From: Prevotellaceae bacterium
Lineage (GTDB): Bacteria; Bacteroidota; Bacteroidia; Bacteroidales; Bacteroidaceae
Reading direction: 5' to 3'
NCBI GenBank assembly: GCA_022508685.1
Contig: JAFLUS010000127.1
Coordinates: 1 to 6,174 of the forward strand
DNA: 6,174 nt
Shown here: positions 6,118 through 6,174 of the stretch, piece by piece
Layout of the letters: each line of letters begins with the position of its first letter
Position numbering within the stretch: position 1 is the stretch's first letter
Program-made: the position numbers and the translations under genes
Notes under the pieces: generated by a model
What the model was told of the DNA's origin: nothing
What the model saw: the letters and a program-made list of their open reading frames with translations, nothing else
Database searches by the model: none

Positions 6118-6174
6118 ACAGAACGACTATTCGACATCCGAACAGCAATTCGACATACGCAACGTGCGCCTTCC
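6071..6174 (+). other. Possible 5' part of a downstream gene, overlapping the end of porN
   Basis: A frame different from porN stays open from at least the GTG at 6071 to the window edge. After the porN stop it reads as a plausible polar peptide (QNDYSTSEQQFDIRNVRL, 6119-6172). There is no ATG in this frame between 6071 and 6174, so the start would be GTG (6071 or 6164) or lie elsewhere. The other two forward frames are also open after 6117, so openness alone is weak evidence over 57 bases. No family is recognised. The alternative is that this is simply intergenic DNA. Confidence 0.15.
6129..6156. repeat. Short direct repeat ATTCGACAT downstream of porN
   Basis: The nonamer ATTCGACAT occurs at 6129-6137 and again at 6148-6156, a 19-base spacing start to start, in the 57 bases after porN. 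Two copies of nine bases could be chance or part of coding sequence. No stem-loop terminator with a T tract is visible in this stretch. Confidence 0.35.

Noticed and set aside
1..6174. tRNA, rRNA, CRISPR arrays, insertion sequences or attachment sites
   Set aside because: The window is almost fully coding, with gaps of 22-44 bases between genes. No repeat arrays, transposase motifs or terminal inverted repeats were seen.

Overview
The window is a compact five-gene operon on the + strand. It encodes the trans-envelope core of the type IX secretion system (T9SS, Por secretion system): porP (80-1021), porK (1054-2487), porL (2510-3289), porM (3334-4902) and porN (4942-6117). The gene order P-K-L-M-N matches the order known from Porphyromonas and related Bacteroidales. 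In gliding Flavobacteriia the last four genes are named gldK, gldL, gldM and gldN.

The organism is a member of the Bacteroidota, most likely order Bacteroidales in the Prevotella/Porphyromonas range. Four things point there: the T9SS itself, which is restricted to this phylum and close relatives; porP directly upstream of porK; start codons preceded by A-rich leaders with no Shine-Dalgarno motif; and signal peptides on PorP and PorN that end in Ala followed by Gln. The genus cannot be fixed from the sequence alone.

Layout: 1-79 is a leader that may hold the promoter. The five genes follow with gaps of 32, 22, 44 and 39 bases and no visible internal terminator, so they are probably co-transcribed. 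The last 57 bases contain no clear terminator. One frame stays open there to the window edge and may be the start of a further gene.

How the genes work together: PorL (two-helix inner-membrane protein) and PorM (single-helix inner-membrane protein with a long periplasmic shaft) form the proton-driven rotary motor. The PorM shaft crosses the periplasm towards large rings made of the lipoprotein PorK and the soluble protein PorN under the outer membrane. PorP is an outer-membrane beta-barrel linked to the export machinery. Together they energise export of proteins with a T9SS C-terminal domain through the Sov/SprA translocon. Sov, PorT, PorV, PorU, PorE and the PorX/PorY regulators are not in this window.

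This is a known system, and I see no undescribed one. The points that deserve a second look are local: a Gly-rich linker in PorL, a Lys/Ser/Gly-rich tail on PorN, a basic tail on PorP, loss of the catalytic cysteines in the FGE-like PorK, complete absence of three codons from porK, porL and porM, and an open frame running off the right edge.
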